Shown piece after piece: positions 1 to 7,717 of a DNA stretch of 24,953 nt (positions within the stretch are counted from its first letter, which is position 1; each line of letters begins with the position of its first letter). Source of the DNA: CAYUWH01 sp964448615 (GTDB taxonomy: Bacteria; Patescibacteriota; Gracilibacteria; Peribacterales; Peribacteraceae); assembly GCA_964448615.1 (NCBI GenBank), contig CAYUWH010000018.1, positions 1 to 24,953 on the forward strand. Reading direction: 5' to 3'. The notes under the pieces were generated by a model. The model saw nothing but the letters and a program-made list of their open reading frames with translations, was not told where the DNA came from and did no database searches. Both the position numbers and the translations under genes were made by a program.

Positions 1-1792
1 ATTCCCATTCAATCGTCCCCGGCGGCTTGCTGGTCATATCGATGAACACACATTCAATCCCCTTCACTTCCTTCAACATTCTCTCCGTCATCAACTGTAA
101 TACATCGTCCGGAATATCACTCGCATGCGCCGTCATCGCATCGACGGATTGAACGGGACGCAACACGATCGATTGCGAACCCGGGGTAATGCCGAAGGGC
201 AACAGGACAACCGGGAACTGCCAGATGGTTTCGTAGAGACCATGTTGGCGCATCACTTCGTCGACGATGTTATCGGCTTGGCGCAGCAAATCCGCGCGCT
301 CACGCGTGATATACCCTGGCGTGAACACAAACTCCTGAGGAGTGGCATGAGACGTACACAACAACACGCGATTGAACACGGCGATCGTATTCGGAATATT
401 CTTCGCGAGGGATTTTAGAACGGTATTCATTGCCCATGGTTTTGGCGCATACACCGCAATCGCATGACGATAGGTGCGGCCATCTCCTTGCACCCCGACC
501 GTTTTCACGGGCAACACGCTCCACGGTAAATCGCCGAGCATCGCAGCATCGAATGACACCACTGGCTCCGGCGCCTTCGCACAAAGAATACGCACACCAA
601 GACCAGGACCGGGGAACGGATGCCGCCATACGAGTTCATGCGGTAAGCCCAACTCTTCGCCCAGTAATCGCACTTCATCTTTGTAGAGATCTTTCAGTGG
701 CTCGATCACCAATCCTGCCTCAATCATTTTCTGCACGGCTTCGATACGATTGTGATGTGTCTTAATTTGCGACGCATGCTTGGTTCCTCCACTCTCGATC
801 GTATCCGGATAAATCGTCCCCTGTCCCAACATCCAGGCTTCGCTCTGCGGGCTACGCCCGGCAGGCCCCCCACTCAATCCCATCCGCTCGCTTACGCGCT
901 TCTGCACATCTAAAAACGTCTGCCCAATAATCTTTCGTTTTTCCTCCGGCTCATACTTTTCCTTCAAATTCGCAAAGAATTCCTCAGAGGCATCTTCGAC
1001 ATGTAAATTCGTAATCCCCAGATTCCCAAATGCTTCCTGAATCATTGCCACTTCGCCCTGGCGCATCAGGCCGGTATCGACGAGTAATCCCTGCACACGC
1101 TCCGGCCCGAGCACCTGATTAAGCAACGTGAAAGCAACGGAAGAATCCACACCACCGGAAACAAGCATGAAGACGTTTCGATCTCCGACCTGCTTCAGAA
1201 TATCTTCCCCCACATGTTGCGCATAGCTCTCGATGGACCATGGAGCCGGCTTACAAAGCGACACGAACGCCTTCAACAAGTCCATCCCGTATTCCGTATG
1301 CGTGACTTCGATGTGCCACTGAATCCCGAAGAATTTCCTCGTTTCATCAGACATCGCGGCGTTGAGACAGCCATCGGTACTCGCCACGGTCTTGAACCCT
1401 TCCGGCACTCTCGCGACTTCATCGCCATGGGACATCCAGACTGTCAGATCTTTCGGAAGATCGTGAAAGAGCGCATTGGGACTTACGACGCGCACCTGCG
1501 TATCGCCGTATTCTTTAACTTTTGCACTCTTTACTTCCCCGCCCAGCGCATGCGCCAACCACTGATGTCCGTAACACAAACCCAGTACCGGGATACCCAG
1601 TTCCAGAATCTTCGGATTCGCCTGCGGGCTGCCGCTGTCGTACACGCTCTGCGGACCTCCCGAGAGGATAATGCCCGCGCAGTGTTTGAGTTTTTCCGGT
1701 GCGACTTCCGGCTCAAAAATCTCGGAAAACGCGCCCATTCTCCGGATCCGGCTCGCGATCAAGTGCGCGTACTGTCCGCCGAAATCGAGGAT
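1..1792 (-). CDS. guaA: GMP synthase (glutamine-hydrolysing), long form, partial at both ends
   Basis: Amidates XMP to GMP with glutamine and ATP, the last step of guanine nucleotide synthesis, in the cytoplasm. The visible 597 codons run in one frame from ILDFGGQ to TSKPPGTIEWE; the first base of the stop codon is the window's first base, and only a few N-terminal codons are lost in the N gap. The amidotransferase part has the nucleophile motif GLCYGHQ and a His-Glu motif written WHIEVTHT instead of the usual FHPEVTHT. The ATP-pyrophosphatase P-loop is SGGVDSS. The protein is longer than the 525-residue E. coli enzyme, and segments such as KIIGQTF, IKTHHNR and TVGVQGDGRTY resemble the longer eukaryote-type enzymes. 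A short Gly/Pro/Ser-rich insert (GGPAGRSPQSEA), encoded around a hairpin, sits before the conserved GQGTIYPDTIES. Family assignment is secure; the subtype is my judgement. Confidence 0.96.
   Translation of the reverse strand, partial: MLDFGGQYAHLIASRIRRMGAFSEIFEPEVAPEKLKHCAGIILSGGPQSVYDSGSPQANPKILELGIPVLGLCYGHQWLAHALGGEVKSAKVKEYGDTQVRVVSPNALFHDLPKDLTVWMSHGDEVARVPEGFKTVASTDGCLNAAMSDETRKFFGIQWHIEVTHTEYGMDLLKAFVSLCKPAPWSIESYAQHVGEDILKQVGDRNVFMLVSGGVDSSVAFTLLNQVLGPERVQGLLVDTGLMRQGEVAMIQEAFGNLGITNLHVEDASEEFFANLKEKYEPEEKRKIIGQTFLDVQKRVSERMGLSGGPAGRSPQSEAWMLGQGTIYPDTIESGGTKHASQIKTHHNRIEAVQKMIEAGLVIEPLKDLYKDEVRLLGEELGLPHELVWRHPFPGPGLGVRILCAKAPEPVVSFDAAMLGDLPWSVLPVKTVGVQGDGRTYRHAIAVYAPKPWAMNTVLKSLAKNIPNTIAVFNRVLLCTSHATPQEFVFTPGYITRERADLLRQADNIVDEVMRQHGLYETIWQFPVVLLPFGITPGSQSIVLRPVQSVDAMTAHASDIPDDVLQLMTERMLKEVKGIECVFIDMTSKPPGTIEWE
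845..864. repeat. Hairpin inside guaA (in-frame insert)
   Basis: CTGCGGGC and GCCCGGCAG face each other across TAC, giving an eight-pair stem with one bulged base. It encodes the GGPAGRSPQSE stretch, which has no counterpart in the GuaA sequences I know. It is probably a small palindromic insertion tolerated in frame. Confidence 0.6.
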
Positions 1793-1892
1793 NNNNNNNN
1801 NNNNNNNNNNNNNNNNNNNNNNNNNNNNNNNNNNNNNNNNNNNNNNNNNNNNNNNNNNNNNNNNNNNNNNNNNNNNNNNNNNNNNNNNNNNN
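1793..1892. other. Scaffold gap of exactly 100 N
   Basis: One hundred consecutive Ns are the usual placeholder for a gap of unknown length. It removes the start of guaA on the left and the 3' end of the membrane protein gene on the right, so distance and adjacency between these two genes are not established by sequence. Confidence 0.98.
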
Positions 1893-3205
1893 GCAGTCCA
1901 CGCGAGCGCCGCATCTTCCCATGCATGAAGGAAGAGCGCAGCAATGGAGACTCCGAGGAAAATCAAAAAGGCAGCATGGGTACGGGCTTTCTTTCGTAAT
2001 TCTTTGAGGATCACCACGATCAAGATCAGGAACAATCCCATCCCCATCCATCCTGTTTCCACGCCGATCTGCAAATACCAGTTCTCCGTGAGAAGCGGAC
2101 AATCACAGGCACGATTCAGAGGTTGCACTTGTTCGTCTCCCAAAAATACACAAAGGTTCGGTCGGTCTTTCGCCCACGACGGATCATCTTGTGGACGCAA
2201 TAATACACACGTATCACTCACACGATTACTCGCAGGACCGGCACTGCCGAGCCCCTTCCCGAAGGGATGCTCGACCATGATCTGCAATGCCCGTAAGGGA
2301 TAGCGAAGATGATTGGTGGAAGACCCTTCTCGAAGCGCGACTGTCGACAGTATTTCGGGGTGAAAAAGCGCCAACACGACCAGCGCACTGATACCAAGAG
2401 CTCCAAGACCGGAGACGACACGCACGGCAGTTCTCCGTGAACAGAGAATAAAGAGCGTCGCCAGGAAGATCACACCCGCTCCAATCCATGCAGCGCGGGA
2501 GAATGTCAGGAGCAATGCCGCAGCTAATACTCCGAGAAGTATCCAGACTACTCTCCGATCACGACGCAACGACAGCAAGGCGACACTCCACGGAATCAGC
2601 AGCCACAAACCCAACTGATTCGGCCCGCTCATCACACTCTGAATACGGCGCAAGCCGATCGATTCGATCTGCTGGAATGCCGCAAGAGGCGCATCAGGAA
2701 GGTAGAGAGAATGAAGATCGGAATAGCCGAGCGTTGTAAAAAATGACAACGGCAAGAACACTGTCGCAAATCCATACAGAGCAATGATGCCTCCCACAAA
2801 CAAAAGGCATCGAGCAGCAAGGAGTGCAAATCGCTGCGACCACTCCACTCTCCGCAACATACAGAATGCAATCAGTGGTAGAACGTCATAGCGGAATCCG
2901 AGCGCAATCAGTTCAAATCGCTGGCCTATTCCGAAAGAAACCAGCAAGGACCACACGACGAGCGACAGGATCAAGACATCCGCCAGATCGAACTGCAACG
3001 TTGATCTTTTGTGCGTGAAATATTCCCACATGGCCAGAAGCAGAATCACGCACAGCAAGACCTCTTTCCAGATCGCCAGCACTCCCAGCGGGGCATGTCC
3101 GGGGCCCTCGAGGAAACGCGTGCCGACCGTAACAAGAAATGCATGAAACGGCAGCAGCGTGATGAGCGCGAGCGTCAGCCATTCGCGGAGCGTTTGTAAT
3201 CGCAT
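1893..3205 (-). CDS. O-antigen ligase/polymerase-like membrane protein (Wzy_C/WaaL type), 3' end missing
   Basis: About 437 residues are visible before the gap. The start is the ATG at 3205 (MRLQTLREWLTL), two bases after the stop of the upstream epimerase gene, so the two are probably translated from one message. The protein is polytopic with roughly ten hydrophobic helices. It has the landmarks of the O-antigen ligase/polymerase superfamily: RIQSVMSGPNQLGLWL, an Arg in the helix LLTFSRAAWIGAG, and a long extracytoplasmic loop (about residues 300-385, with several Cys) ending in ENWYLQIGVETGWMGMG. Members join lipid-linked glycan units or transfer glycans to acceptors at the outer face of the membrane. 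Whether this one is a ligase or a polymerase cannot be told from sequence. Neighbouring wecB-like and uppS genes agree with a surface glycan role. Confidence 0.8.
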
Positions 3206-3207
3206 GC

Positions 3208-4527
3208 TCAGAGCGCGAGGCGCTCTTCTTCGGCACGAAACACATCCCCTTTCGCAAGCACTTGTTCCACGACATCAATGCACTGTGCGCTCACATTTTT
3301 ACCGTACAACTTCGGGGCTTGGCGCATCTCCGCGTTATCCCAGGCAAACTCAATGCACTGCTTGATGAAACCCGCATCGGTCGGAGGGGCGATGAGATTG
3401 CCGCCCGCGATGGCGGATTCGCTGCGATCAGAGCCGAAGCGAAGCGTGACGCACGGCACGCTCATGGCATTCATTTCCTCCTGCATCGAACCGCTATCAG
3501 TCGCGCAAACCGCAGCCTTGTTCATAGCGGCGATCACATCGGTGTACTGCGCCCAGACCGGGGAATAGACGAAGTTTGGCATGGAAGACAGCTTCGTGAC
3601 TTCTTCGCGCAACCCATACCGGTCAAAAGCGGCTTCGGTTTGGAACAGTGAAATCAAGAGGACGCTACGACCATCGATGATCAACGCTTTCATCGCATCG
3701 TAGATCGCGCGGAAACGTGCCTCTGACATGCAGTTCTCACGGCGATGAATACAGAAACGCACGAAATCCCCCTTCGCCAGAACCGGATATTTCTCAAACA
3801 CGGTCGCTTGCGCGGCATTCGCAAGGGCCTCCTCGGTCGCATCCACTACGGAATTCCCGACGACGAACAGGCGATCCTCCGGGAATCCCTCTCCCTGCAA
3901 AAACTCCCGATCGAGTTCTACGGGCGCCAGGTGGATTCCGCTTCCCGCCTCGGCACAACGCGTATTGAATTGCTCCGGATACGGCTCGAGGCTGCCGCGT
4001 TCCCAGTTGCTTCTCTCCATGAGAAAATTTCTCCAACCAGCGATATCTTCTGTCTGGAACTTGGAACTTGGAACTTGGAATTTCGGCGTCAGCGTACGAA
4101 TGCCGGCCTCCACATGCACCGATGCAAAGCCATGGCAGTAGCCCGCGTTCGAGGCGGCCATCGCCGTCGTCGTGTCGCCATGCACATACGGAATCACGAT
4201 TTTTCCTTTCGCTTTGAGCTCCCCGATCAGAAAGCCGAGCCTCCCGATGATCTGGCTCACCACTTCATGCATCGCGCCGCGGACGTTCAAATTGAAATCC
4301 GGTTCAACGCCGAATTCCTTCAGCATCCCTCCGCTCAAGTTTTCATCATAGTGTTGTCCCGTGTGGCCGAGTAGCACGCAGTGACCCCGCTTTTTCAATT
4401 CTTTGTAGAGTGGAACCTGCTTGATGATATCGGGTTTGGTCGCAATCAAAATGAGATGCGCGTGCTTGCCCTTTGCATCCGCGATTTCTTCCAGAAACTT
4501 CGCCGATTTGTACGTGATTTCCTGCAT
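3208..4527 (-). CDS. wecB: UDP-N-acetylglucosamine 2-epimerase family protein
   Basis: A 439-residue cytoplasmic enzyme predicted to interconvert UDP-GlcNAc and UDP-ManNAc for surface glycan synthesis. Family motifs are in order: ATKPDIIK (usually GTRPEIIK), LGHTGQHYDENLS, VHGDTTTAMA, SVHVEAGIRT, VVGNSVVDA, HRRENCMSEARF, DSGSMQEE and the Arg/Ser-containing LRFGSDRSE. Between AGIRT and IHLAPVE lie about 55 residues where homologues have about 20. This stretch includes FQVPSSKFQ, encoded by a perfect 7-base tandem repeat. The start is the ATG at 4527, preceded by TATGCT six bases upstream with no Shine-Dalgarno site. The gene ends two bases before the downstream membrane protein. UDP-ManNAc would be a natural substrate for the WecG/TagA-family transferase at 8242-8979. 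The gene symbol is by homology; true substrate specificity is unproven. Confidence 0.85.
   Translation of the reverse strand: MQEITYKSAKFLEEIADAKGKHAHLILIATKPDIIKQVPLYKELKKRGHCVLLGHTGQHYDENLSGGMLKEFGVEPDFNLNVRGAMHEVVSQIIGRLGFLIGELKAKGKIVIPYVHGDTTTAMAASNAGYCHGFASVHVEAGIRTLTPKFQVPSSKFQTEDIAGWRNFLMERSNWERGSLEPYPEQFNTRCAEAGSGIHLAPVELDREFLQGEGFPEDRLFVVGNSVVDATEEALANAAQATVFEKYPVLAKGDFVRFCIHRRENCMSEARFRAIYDAMKALIIDGRSVLLISLFQTEAAFDRYGLREEVTKLSSMPNFVYSPVWAQYTDVIAAMNKAAVCATDSGSMQEEMNAMSVPCVTLRFGSDRSESAIAGGNLIAPPTDAGFIKQCIEFAWDNAEMRQAPKLYGKNVSAQCIDVVEQVLAKGDVFRAEEERLAL
4055..4082. repeat. Heptamer tandem repeat (GGAACTT, over 3 copies) inside the epimerase gene
   Basis: Three perfect copies of GGAACTT plus a partial fourth lie inside the coding sequence. 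Seven is not a multiple of three, so successive copies are read in different frames and give FQVPSSKFQ in the protein. It resembles the heptanucleotide STRR repeats described in cyanobacteria. Confidence 0.85.
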
Positions 4528-4533
4528 GGAGAG

Positions 4534-4539
4534 AGCATA
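4534..4539 (-). promoter_or_regulatory. -10 hexamer TATGCT, 6 bases before the epimerase start
   Basis: Read on the minus strand, TATGCT is followed by six bases and the ATG at 4527. A transcript from it would begin at or next to the start codon. It lies just before the stop of the upstream gene, so it would be an internal operon promoter. No good -35 is seen. Confidence 0.5.
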
Positions 4540-4548
4540 GCGCTTTTC

Positions 4549-5160
4549 TCATGCCTTAGCCAAGAGCGGCACGGATTGCGTCAGAATGCCGACGAGCCGG
4601 TTCAGATCATCATTCACGAGGAGGTCATCGAAGAGATCTTTGCGGCTCTCGAAGAAGGCCAAATCTTCAATGGCATTTTTGAGACGATCCTCGATTTGCG
4701 CATCGGTTTCGCGTCCTCTCGAGCGCAGACGATGCAGCAAATGCGAGAGCATCGCACGGCGGCTTTCACCCGGCGGCAGCAAACCGAACGACAATACGGC
4801 TCTCCGTCCGAATGTATCGGCAAGACCTTGCAACAATTGCTGTTCGGTAATGACGACCGGCAAGCCGCCCTGCTCCCATGCGGTTTCGATATCTGCACGC
4901 AGATACGCGTAGTACCGCAGCTCCGATGAGGAAGGAATACATGTGTGTGCGGCAAGCGCGCCATCGCGCTTCCAAGCCTCGATCTCCTCCAATGTCACGT
5001 GCCGATATTCCCCATCGTCACCGGGCTTTGGTCCGCGCGTGGTGAGAATCGGCGTCAGTCGTACGCGATCATGACAAAGAGATGCCAACATTCTGCTCAC
5101 GGTGGATTTGCCCACTCCGGACGGACCCGTCAGCGCGAGGATGTAGCGGTTAGCCGACAT
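4549..5160 (-). CDS. gmk: Guanylate-kinase-like P-loop kinase
   Basis: A 203-residue protein. The N-terminal P-loop is LTGPSGVGKST (residues 10-20), followed by TTRGPKPGDDGEYRHVTLEE, the counterpart of the guanylate kinase TTRxPRxGExxGxDYxFV motif. The lid/base region RSRGRETDAQIEDRLKNA and the C-terminal DLLVNDDLNRLV match the family's RGTDxxExIxxRLxxA and VVNDDL. A guanylate kinase converts GMP to GDP, one step after the GuaA product. The P-loop, the TTR motif and overall length (about 200) fit, but the middle is divergent (HTCIPSSSELRYYAYLRADIE where GMP kinases have NYYGT), so a different nucleotide substrate is possible. The start overlaps the end of the upstream phosphatase gene by 11 bases, which implies translational coupling. 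Confidence 0.75.
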   Translation of the reverse strand: MSANRYILALTGPSGVGKSTVSRMLASLCHDRVRLTPILTTRGPKPGDDGEYRHVTLEEIEAWKRDGALAAHTCIPSSSELRYYAYLRADIETAWEQGGLPVVITEQQLLQGLADTFGRRAVLSFGLLPPGESRRAMLSHLLHRLRSRGRETDAQIEDRLKNAIEDLAFFESRKDLFDDLLVNDDLNRLVGILTQSVPLLAKA

Positions 5161-5779
5161 GCTGAGCGGCAGTATAGACGATCTGGTTCTCCTGAATCAC
5201 GTGCGCCTCCCCCGTTTCATCAATTTCGATTTCATTCATGCATCCGATGTCCTGTGAGCGAAAATTCAGACGCTCGCGTCCTTGGATATCCGCAAGAATC
5301 ACTTCATTCGTCGCGGAATGGCCTATCAGCATGAGATGTGAAAGATCTGCAACCACGAGTCGGCGCCAAACTCGCAAAATTCGCTCTCGGTACTCTGCGA
5401 TCGGTTCACCGCCCGGGATCTCCAGCTTCATGCCGTCTTTTTCCACCAAGGAAAATTGTTCGGGCCAGCGAGCTTGAATTTCCTTCCAGGTTCTCTTCTC
5501 CCATTGCCCCACGCCAAGATCCGTAAATTCGGAATCAATGCGATGTTCGATACCGTAGCCGCTCGCCACTTCACCGAAACGCCGCGCACGAATAAGCGGA
5601 GAGGTGACCGCTAAAACACGTTCAGCCGTTTCGGACGCCAAGCGTCCCAGCACATAGAGCACATTCGCAAGATTCTGACGCTCGCCTTCTTCCGTAAGAT
5701 CACAATTAAGACGGTTCCCTTTGCAGTGCTCGGGGAACTCCGGTTCGGCATGGCGAAACAGAAAAACGGTCTTTTTCAT
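5150..5779 (-). CDS. Histidine phosphatase family protein (phosphoglycerate-mutase-like)
   Basis: A 209-residue protein of the phosphoglycerate mutase/acid phosphatase superfamily. The catalytic motif is FLFRHAEPE (Ala replaces the common Gly after His). SPLIRARRFGE carries the second conserved Arg, FTDLGVGQWEKRTWKEI is the acidic loop, and LIGHSATN holds the second catalytic His. Members dephosphorylate small phosphoesters or act as mutases; the substrate cannot be read from sequence. No signal peptide, so cytoplasmic. It overlaps the kinase gene downstream by 11 bases. A near-consensus promoter (TTGTCA, 17 bases, TAGACT) ends nine bases before the ATG, so the leader would be only two or three bases long. 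Confidence 0.85.
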   Translation of the reverse strand: MKKTVFLFRHAEPEFPEHCKGNRLNCDLTEEGERQNLANVLYVLGRLASETAERVLAVTSPLIRARRFGEVASGYGIEHRIDSEFTDLGVGQWEKRTWKEIQARWPEQFSLVEKDGMKLEIPGGEPIAEYRERILRVWRRLVVADLSHLMLIGHSATNEVILADIQGRERLNFRSQDIGCMNEIEIDETGEAHVIQENQIVYTAAQHVG

Positions 5780-5788
5780 GAGACGAAG

Positions 5789-5817
5789 AGTCTACCTGCG
5801 AGACACAGTCCTGACAA
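5789..5817 (-). promoter_or_regulatory. Promoter TTGTCA-17-TAGACT for the histidine phosphatase gene
   Basis: On the minus strand, -35 TTGTCA (5817-5812) and -10 TAGACT (5794-5789) are separated by exactly 17 bases. The -10 lies nine bases before the ATG at 5779. It is in the 43-base gap after uppS, so it would allow transcription separate from uppS. Confidence 0.65.
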
Positions 5818-5822
5818 ACCCG

Positions 5823-6497
5823 TCATCCCCCGCCAAAACGTCGGTTTCGCTTGGTAAATTCGCCAAGACACGCATCGATGTCCTCCGAAGAAAGTTCCGG
5901 GAAATGCTTGGGGACGAAAAACCACTCACTATAGCCACTCTGCCACAGGAAGAAGTTGCTGGTGCGCTGTTCGCCGGAGGTGCGGATGATCAGATCGATA
6001 TCGGGAATTTCCGGATGATCCAGGTACGCACGAATGCCTTCTTCGGATGCATCACTGGCATCTTCCATTTTGCGGACCGCACGCGTCACCTCATCGCGGC
6101 CCCCGTAGTCGATGGCCAAGTGCAGCGTGAACGCTTCGTGTGCGGCAGTCAGTTGCTCGGTTTCTTCGATGACTTCCCTGAGAGAAGGTGGAATACGATC
6201 ACGGCGTCCGGAATGCGCGAACCGTATCTTCTGCTTGAGAAATCCTTCCCGTTCTTTGCGCAAAAATTTCTCGAAGAGTTCCATGAGTTTTGCGACTTCC
6301 TCTTCGCTGCGCTTCCAGTTCTCCGTCGAAAATCCCCAGATCGTCAGGGTGCCGATGCGCCCGTCTTCGCGACACCAATCAAGAATGCCGTGAAAATTAT
6401 CAACCGCCCGCTCATGTCCGTTCCACGCGAACAACCCTTTGGTTTTGGCCCAGCGGCGATTGCCATCGGGGATGATGGCAAGATGGAGTTTATTCAT
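5823..6497 (-). CDS. uppS: Isoprenyl transferase (undecaprenyl diphosphate synthase)
   Basis: A cis-prenyltransferase that extends farnesyl diphosphate with isopentenyl diphosphate to make the C55 carrier lipid used for peptidoglycan and surface glycans. Motifs are complete: LAIIPDGNRRWAK with the catalytic Asp, GHERAVDN, LTIWGFSTENWKRS, DYGGRDEV, and the C-terminal DLIIRTSGEQRTSNFFLWQ followed by YSEWFF. I chose the ATG at 6497 (MNKLHLAIIPDGN), giving 224 residues. It places the Asp motif near the N terminus as in the family, and TATGCT lies six bases upstream of it. A longer frame to 6542 would add MMSIFESSGFPYALP, which is not conserved and contains that -10. It heads the minus-strand cluster whose later members include the epimerase and the O-antigen-ligase-like gene. 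Confidence 0.93.
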   Translation of the reverse strand: MNKLHLAIIPDGNRRWAKTKGLFAWNGHERAVDNFHGILDWCREDGRIGTLTIWGFSTENWKRSEEEVAKLMELFEKFLRKEREGFLKQKIRFAHSGRRDRIPPSLREVIEETEQLTAAHEAFTLHLAIDYGGRDEVTRAVRKMEDASDASEEGIRAYLDHPEIPDIDLIIRTSGEQRTSNFFLWQSGYSEWFFVPKHFPELSSEDIDACLGEFTKRNRRFGGG

Positions 6498-6503
6498 AGG
6501 CAA

Positions 6504-6509
6504 AGCATA
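6504..6509 (-). promoter_or_regulatory. -10 hexamer TATGCT, 6 bases before the uppS start
   Basis: On the minus strand, TATGCT is separated by TTGCCT from the ATG at 6497. This supports the shorter uppS start and a leaderless message. CTTTGA-like sequence lies at about the -35 distance, but it is weak. Confidence 0.55.
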
Positions 6510-6532
6510 AGGGAAACCCGAAGACTCAAAGA

Positions 6533-6561
6533 TTGACATCATACTGAAAAATATGTATTAA
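6533..6561 (+). promoter_or_regulatory. Consensus promoter TTGACA-17-TATTAA
   Basis: A perfect -35 (6533-6538) and a -10 TATTAA (6556-6561) at ideal spacing would give a leader of about 45 bases before the ATG at 6614. The leader ends with AGAGG (6604-6608), five bases before the start, one of few clear Shine-Dalgarno sites here. Confidence 0.75.
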
Positions 6562-6613
6562 ATATCAAAAGAAACACCATCAATCGGTCTTTCAAAGAAG
6601 AAAAGAGGTACAG

Positions 6614-7600
6614 ATGGGTATCAGCGACTGGGTTACGCTCGGGATCGGCGGAGCGCTGCTGCTCTACCTGGGGAGCTTACTGCTCCTGAAGCAGTTCGGC
6701 GTTCTCGAGAAGTGGGAACGCCAACGTCGCGAGAAGGCCGAGAAGCTGCACCGCGCGCACAGGGATCGGCAATGGAGCATTCTTCAGGCCGTCGCGAGCC
6801 GACGGGAGCAGGAACTTCTCGGATACTTCGCACAGCTGCTGGAAAGCGTGAGGACCAAGCAAAATCTGCGGCAGTCGAGCCTGAACCTGCTGCAAGCCGC
6901 GCTCAGCCGATGCGCATTCCGCGAAGGATGCGGAGCTCAACTCTTCGTCTTCGAGAACTTCGCATTCATTGAAGAGCGAATGGAGAAAGGAATGACGCTC
7001 GAGGCGGCGCTGGATGAACTGTGCAAGAAGCATCGCGATCACGTGTACGGCAAACTGGACGTCATTGGTGACAAGATCGAGAAGATGCTCAACTGGCTCT
7101 ACAATCGCCCCAATCTGGAAGACCCGACGGCGCGCAGGGAAGCGCATGATACGTGGTGCGTTGAGCGGGCGAAGGAACTCGGTTGCGCAGCGGGAGAACT
7201 GCACGATCGGGATGTCGAGACGCGCAGGAGGCAGTTCGAACTCGAACGCAACAAACCGGAGGAAGAACGCTTCCTCGACACGGTGCGCCGGGGAGAGCTG
7301 TCGCCGACCGAGCCGATCTCCCATGAAGAACGGGAACGGATCGCAACGGCAGTGCGGGAATCGGCGAAGCAACAGGACAGACCCGACTGCATTCAGTTCC
7401 ACGAGTGGGAATGGATCATCGACATGATCCACGGCCGGACCAAGTCGCAGCACGGCGAAGAGTGGCCGTCGATTCCAAAAAAAATGCTCGAGCACATCCG
7501 GACCTGCGATCACTGCCGAATCGGATTGCTGTGCCGATGTCCGAGCTTCGAGGTCAGTGAGGCTATCCGGAATTCGCAACCCGCACAGGAGACCACCTGA
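6614..7600 (+). CDS. Membrane-anchored protein with coiled coil and C-terminal His/Cys cluster; function unknown
   Basis: A 328-residue protein I do not recognise. Residues 7-27 form one transmembrane helix (WVTLGIGGALLLYLGSLLLL). A long, charged, helical cytoplasmic part follows (ERQRREKAEKLHRAHRDRQW and onward), probably coiled coil. The C terminus holds H294, C298, C301, C307 and C309 in LEHIRTCDHCRIGLLCRC. The HxxxCxxC spacing is that of zinc-binding anti-sigma (ZAS) modules, so metal binding is plausible; the rest does not look like a known anti-sigma factor. It has a consensus promoter and Shine-Dalgarno site. The stop overlaps the ATG of a 36-codon membrane peptide (TGATG), and both end before a strong terminator. 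Together they form an independent two-gene unit unlike the surrounding leaderless genes. Confidence 0.8.
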   Translation: MGISDWVTLGIGGALLLYLGSLLLLKQFGVLEKWERQRREKAEKLHRAHRDRQWSILQAVASRREQELLGYFAQLLESVRTKQNLRQSSLNLLQAALSRCAFREGCGAQLFVFENFAFIEERMEKGMTLEAALDELCKKHRDHVYGKLDVIGDKIEKMLNWLYNRPNLEDPTARREAHDTWCVERAKELGCAAGELHDRDVETRRRQFELERNKPEEERFLDTVRRGELSPTEPISHEERERIATAVRESAKQQDRPDCIQFHEWEWIIDMIHGRTKSQHGEEWPSIPKKMLEHIRTCDHCRIGLLCRCPSFEVSEAIRNSQPAQETT

Positions 7601-7710
7601 TGGAATGGTACGACTGGGCTCTGCTCGGCGGCATCGTGCTCGCAACCCTCATCGCAGCAGCGATGCACGGCATCAAGCGCTACTGCGCAGACGAAACGCT
7701 CGAGATCTAA
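7600..7710 (+). CDS. 36-residue single-pass membrane peptide, coupled to the gene before it
   Basis: The ATG shares its A with the TGA of the preceding gene (TGATG), a classic re-initiation arrangement. The peptide starts MEWYDWALLGG, has one hydrophobic helix (ALLGGIVLATLIAAAM, about residues 7-22) and a short charged tail ending ETLEI. The N terminus (WYDWALLGGIVL) echoes the start of its partner (SDWVTLGIGGALLL), so the two may be related or pack together in the membrane. It lies directly before the terminator. Function unknown. Support comes from coupling, helix design and position rather than homology. Confidence 0.6.
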   Translation: MEWYDWALLGGIVLATLIAAAMHGIKRYCADETLEI

Positions 7711-7717
7711 GAAAACC

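Noticed and set aside
1214..1999. A 261-codon plus-strand reading frame crossing the N gap
   Set aside because: It is antisense to guaA and its middle is Ns; the opposite strand gives clear GMP synthase motifs.
3745..4374. A 209-codon plus-strand reading frame
   Set aside because: Antisense to the epimerase gene, which has full family motifs; the plus-strand protein is Arg/His-rich and unlike any family.
6677..7645. A 322-codon minus-strand reading frame opposite the membrane protein at 6614-7600
   Set aside because: The plus strand has promoter, Shine-Dalgarno site, coupled downstream gene and terminator; the minus-strand frame has none of these.
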